From contig JAUIMM010001591.1 in the NCBI GenBank assembly GCA_031769625.1, forward strand, positions 310,001-374,000: a DNA stretch of 64,000 nucleotides, in the 5' to 3' direction. This document shows, one piece after another, positions 60,884 to 64,000 of this stretch; the first letter of the stretch is position 1; the number at the start of each line of letters is the position of its first letter. The DNA is from Taudactylus pleione. Taxonomy: Eukaryota > Chordata > Amphibia > Anura > Myobatrachidae. A model generated the notes under the pieces. That model had not been told where the DNA came from, searched no databases, and saw only the letters and a list, made by a program, of their open reading frames with translations. The translations under genes were made by a program, and so were the position numbers.

Positions 60884-62170
60884 ATGGCTTCAGACCAGGG
60901 AAACAATGGCCAAAAATCCGGCGGTAAGGCCTTCATGCATTTTGTCTCAATGATTATTTTAAACCAAATATATTGGTCAAGTTGTGAAGTGGCTAAATCT
61001 GCATATTTACCCAAATAGGTGAGGAGGATGACATGGAAGAGACTGCTGGCCCCAGTCAACCCGCCAAAGCTGCCAAAAAAAAAGGCAGCCACATTTCACA
61101 AGCAAGGAGATGGAGGTTTTGATCCAGAAGTGCGTTGACATCCTGCCCCAGGCAGCCAGGAATATGAGCCAAAGCCAGAAGTGGAGAATGTGGGAGGAGG
61201 TCGCCGTTGCTGTCAATAGGGTGGGTGATTATGTCCGTCTAGCCCGGGATGTCAAACGGCGGTAAGTAAACACTTTCCCATCCTATAAACAAACCCCATT
61301 GTAAAAAAAAGGATAATGGGTCCAATTTCATTCCACAGATGGGCAGACTTCAAATATCGGCTCAAGCAAAAACTTGCCGACAGGGCTAGGCATGCAAGGG
61401 GGACAGGTGGGGGTCCCACCCCTGTGTCATTGGAGTTGACAGACTTAGAAGAGCTGGCACAGGGGTGTGTGCAGGCTGTGGAGGTGTTTGGCGTGTCCAA
61501 CATGGATACGGCCATGCCAGACTTTGCGGCTCCTCATGTTGGCCAAGGTAAGTCTTGTGATGTCACCAACTCTGAAATGCTATTGTGCCAATATGTAGAT
61601 TCTAATGTGAGTCTTTTCGCAATTTTCCTAACAGAGACAGAGGCGGATGAGTCTGCTCCAGAGGGGAGCCTTGGCCGCAGAATTTCTGCTGGCTCTGCAG
61701 GGGAGGAACCAGTACATCCGGCTGAGGACCCTGCAGAAGCCAGTCCAGGGCGTGCCCCCTCGCAGGCAGTGGGCCTCCTCACAGAACTCAATTTTAAATC
61801 GGATTGCCATACGGAGATTCTGCAGAGGATGGACGCCAGTCTGATACGGGTGGCTGAGGCCCTGGAGCAAAATGCTGCAGCCAACGTGACCATTGGTCAG
61901 GCCCTGGCGGAAAATACCAGGGCCAACATCCGCATCGCCGATGCCCTGGAGCAGCTCGTTCGCCAGCACATGGTGGAGCCGACCTCCCTTCCTGCCGGAA
62001 CATCCGGATCCTCCACCTCTGGCACAACATCAGCCAATCCTCCAAATGTGCCTAGCCCTGTGCCTAGTCCAGAGGCCACAACATCTGCCTCGGGACAGGC
62101 CAGCCCGATGGCATCCCGGACCCGGTCTGGCGCCCACCCTCACCCAGCCAAACGGCCGAGAAAACGGTGA
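60884..62170 (+). CDS. Myb/SANT-like protein 2 of the Harbinger element (4 exons, frame change)
   Basis: Exons are 60884-60923, 61021-61261, 61339-61547 and 61635-62170, all with GT-AG borders in matching phases. After a short acidic N-terminus and a Lys run comes a Myb/SANT-like region (HFTSKEMEVLIQKCVDIL, later RLARDVKRRWADFKYRLKQK). Exon 4 encodes a long helical region (EILQRMDASLIRVAEALEQN and similar) that could form a coiled coil, and a basic tail PAKRPRKR that could be a nuclear localisation signal. At nine consecutive A (61075-61083) the acidic N-terminal frame and the Myb frame do not agree, so the copy is either frameshifted by one base or the homopolymer is miscounted. Role as nuclease partner is by family analogy. 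Confidence 0.75.
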
Positions 62171-62376
62171 CAGCAATGGCGACTTTTCCCACACTCCTCC
62201 TGTGCTTGGCTCATATTCCTTTCTGGTCAAAACTTCCCTCTCCTTTCTTGTGAAATTTTTTTAATTTTGGTATTTACGTTTATGTTAGCAGTTATGGTTT
62301 TTTATTTTTTATTAACAAATATCTTTGCCACAAAAAAAGGCAACAAAATATTAGGCCAATTTGTTTGTGTTTAAAC

Positions 62377-62382
62377 AATAAA
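62377..62382 (+). terminator. Polyadenylation signal of Myb-like gene 2
   Basis: AATAAA about 207 bases after the stop codon. Confidence 0.55.
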
Positions 62383-63178
62383 TTTAAAACAAAAAACAGA
62401 CATTGTATTGTGACATTATTGTACAAATGGGTTACATTTAATCCTGGCCCTAAAGGCAAAAACTGACCCTCTTAAAAAAAAAAAAAGGCCTCTTTAAGGA
62501 ACGTTTAAAAAATCACATAGCGATGCAAATTCCACAGTAAACCAAAAAAAAGGGGAGCTAATTAAAAGATGATGACATTATTGTTACAATAGGCCATAAC
62601 CAACAAATTGTGGCCAAAATAAAACCCCAAAAATGTACGCTAATTGATTGTGTAATCATGACATTAGCAGCTCTGATTTCCACCTGCGTACGCTTTTGTG
62701 CTATCCCAATAAACTGCTTTCCAAACACATACCAAGCCGGGTTTCAATCCAACACTAATTACTTTACTGACCAGCCGCGATTAATCGCAACACCATCGTT
62801 GAGTCCCGGGACGGAGGAGAAGGCCATCGCCAATGTGGTCGAGTAATCCAGACCCTAAGCTGTGCGAGCATTTTGAAGGGAAAGCGGATGTTCCAGTGAC
62901 GTATGAGACGGTCCAAACACATTTGACGTTCGCATCTGCTAATGTATGTACGCCCCAAAAACGCCTCGCCACGCCTGCGTTTTTTCATCTCCACCCCCGT
63001 CAACACCCAAAAACGCCCTGTTCTGGCAATCACATTTGACATGTCACTTCCTGTACGCTATTTTAGGAACGAGAGAAAAAAAGCTCGCAATCTGCCGTAC
63101 GCACATGCGCAGTGTAACACCGACGCATGCGCGGTTAGTCAACATCGGAACGCAACGAGCGTACTGTTGTTAACGTGC
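62383..63178. other. Right subterminal region of the Harbinger element
   Basis: No gene seen. It contains GC-rich sequence with ACGCC and GTACG motifs and a GAGCGTAC at 63157-63164, also present twice near the left end. The last 300 bp resemble the right part of the 598-bp MITE in composition and motifs (ACGCATGCGC, AACATCG, CGAGCG). Confidence 0.5.
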
Positions 63179-63195
63179 GGCTCTGAATGAGGGCC
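63179..63195 (-). repeat. Harbinger right terminal inverted repeat
   Basis: GGCTCTGAATGAGGGCC is the inverse of GGCCCTCATTCAGAGCC; it is followed by the AAG target duplicate. Confidence 0.85.
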
Positions 63196-63198
63196 AAG

Positions 63199-63535
63199 GT
63201 CCATTCGGGCTTAGGCTGGTGTAATGTTTCTGTCGATTTTTTAAAAAATGTGTCAGAAGCTCCGTATTTCGGAACAAAATTGGTATGGATATGGCGTGTG
63301 GAAGAAACCCGCCCCTGAAGCACAGTCCCTGGAAGTAAGTTTTAGAGGGAAAGTCCCCCGTCCTAGACATCCTGGAACCTGGGGAGTGGCCAAGGGCTGG
63401 GCTGTCTCATCAGTCTCCAATGCTCTGTCCACAAGGTTAAATGTCTCCAGCTGAGTTGCCCATGATCGGTGCATGCACACAGCTGGATGCGTTACCGCTG
63501 CTGTATTCTGTGCTAGAACTAAACAAAAACTTTCT
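63199..63535 (+). other. Intronic sequence, nothing identified
   Basis: No aminotransferase exon or other feature recognised. Overlapping short open frames on both strands show no domain. Confidence 0.5.
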
Positions 63536-63847
63536 GGGCGGAATTCAATTGTTTGCGGCCCCCTTCATGCCTGATGGAGCTATTCAATTGTTGATCCCGT
63601 CGGGCGCTATCAACAGCTGGTGCCCATATTTCAGTGTGCAAGCGTGAAAAGTGACCTGTTTGGGTGCCCAAACGGCACTTTTTGCAATCGTGCCCAGCAC
63701 TTTGGTCGGGTGTAGCCATTTTATGTGGTTAAACCCGACCTCATTGGGCGCGATCGGTGCGAAATTGTACTCAATTGAATCTCGCCCTGCGATCTCCTGT
63801 CACTTTAGATGGGAGATCGGGTCCGAGAAAATAATGTAATTCCGCCC
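63536..63847. mobile_element. 312-bp MITE-like element, GGGCGGAATTC termini
   Basis: GGGCGGAATTCAATTG at 63536 is inverted at the right end (GGGCGGAATTACATT read from 63847), giving at least 11 matching terminal bases. The interior has several inverted segments such as TGGGTGCCCA and no gene. No clear target duplication is visible, so the superfamily is left open. Confidence 0.6.
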
Positions 63848-64000
63848 TGTGAGCCCAGAAATATGTCTACTGTTAGCCAGCTGTCCTTCTCAGGGGTGTA
63901 TTTGTAATGGGTGCAGGGTGAGCGGTGCACATGGGCCCACCAAGCACCCATAGTATACTTACCTCTCCGGAGTCCCACATCGGTCCCGGTGTCTGCGCTG
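63848..64000. other. Start of a probable dispersed repeat
   Basis: The GTGCACATGGGCCCACCAAG-containing stretch has the look of a dispersed repeat that runs past the window end. No name or gene assigned. Confidence 0.3.

Larger units (their letters stand above)
55702..63195. mobile_element. Three-gene PIF/Harbinger transposon (7494 bp)
   Basis: The left end GGCCCTCATTCAGACC and the right end (inverse GGCCCTCATTCAGAGCC) are nearly identical, and both are flanked by AAG (55699-55701 and 63196-63198), the 3-bp target duplication expected for PIF/Harbinger. Inside are a Myb/SANT-like gene (+), a HARBI1-like nuclease (-) and a second Myb/SANT-like gene (+). Harbinger elements normally encode one nuclease and one Myb/SANT-like partner that aids nuclear import and DNA binding, so a second Myb-like gene is unusual. 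Two genes appear fully open; the third has a possible 1-nt frameshift. The element looks young. Confidence 0.88.

Noticed and set aside
61534..62079. Several minus- and plus-strand frames overlapping exon 4 of the second Myb-like gene
   Set aside because: Shadows of the GC-rich coding exon, which itself has consistent splice phases and a basic tail.
63199..63535. Next aminotransferase exon
   Set aside because: Looked for the conserved AYS/SYS-S-GI block followed by RED; no such reading with splice sites was found before the window end.

Overview
This looks like vertebrate chromosomal DNA, most likely amphibian (probably a frog). That is inferred from the style of the PIF/Harbinger and hAT elements, an epsilon/gamma-like endogenous retrovirus and several large tandem arrays, not from a diagnostic marker. 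Two short host exons anchor the locus. The exon at 44338-44427 and the exon at 55461-55569 encode consecutive pieces of an alanine aminotransferase (GPT/GPT2 family) on the + strand, with correct splice sites and phases. Everything else appears to be intronic and made almost entirely of repeats and mobile DNA.

Region 1 (1 to about 44278) is one very large tandem array built from a 51-bp unit and a 42-bp short form that lacks one copy of an internal 9-bp duplication. It is organised into higher-order repeats of about 3.9 kb, 5.212 kb, 1.154 kb, 1.713 kb and 1.051 kb, plus copies 11 to 20 kb apart. Passenger transposons mark these amplifications: a 353-bp hAT-type MITE present twice and a 598-bp Harbinger-type MITE present four times. 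The array stops only about 60 bp before the 3' splice site of the first aminotransferase exon. Its antisense strand has very long open frames (up to 999 codons), which I attribute to unit lengths divisible by three.

Region 2 (44428-55460) is the intron between the two exons. It holds a degenerate endogenous retrovirus (44517-52222) with two LTRs of about 1.05 kb, a proline-tRNA-like primer-binding site, broken gag and env remnants and no pol. Two hairpin-rich elements are nested in it. An 11-bp minisatellite and a 75-bp minisatellite follow.

Region 3 (55570-64000) is the next intron. A 7494-bp PIF/Harbinger DNA transposon (55702-63195) has matching termini, an AAG target duplication and three genes: a three-exon Myb/SANT-like gene (+), a HARBI1-like DDE nuclease of two coding exons with all three catalytic acidic residues (-), and a second, four-exon Myb/SANT-like gene (+) whose frame changes at a run of nine A. 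The nuclease and the second Myb gene diverge from an interval that carries a 48-bp minisatellite. A further MITE-like element lies at 63536-63847.

The most notable points are the near-complete three-gene Harbinger element, the giant array abutting a host splice site and carrying splice-like motifs in most units, and three unrelated elements that each consist largely of consecutive hairpins.
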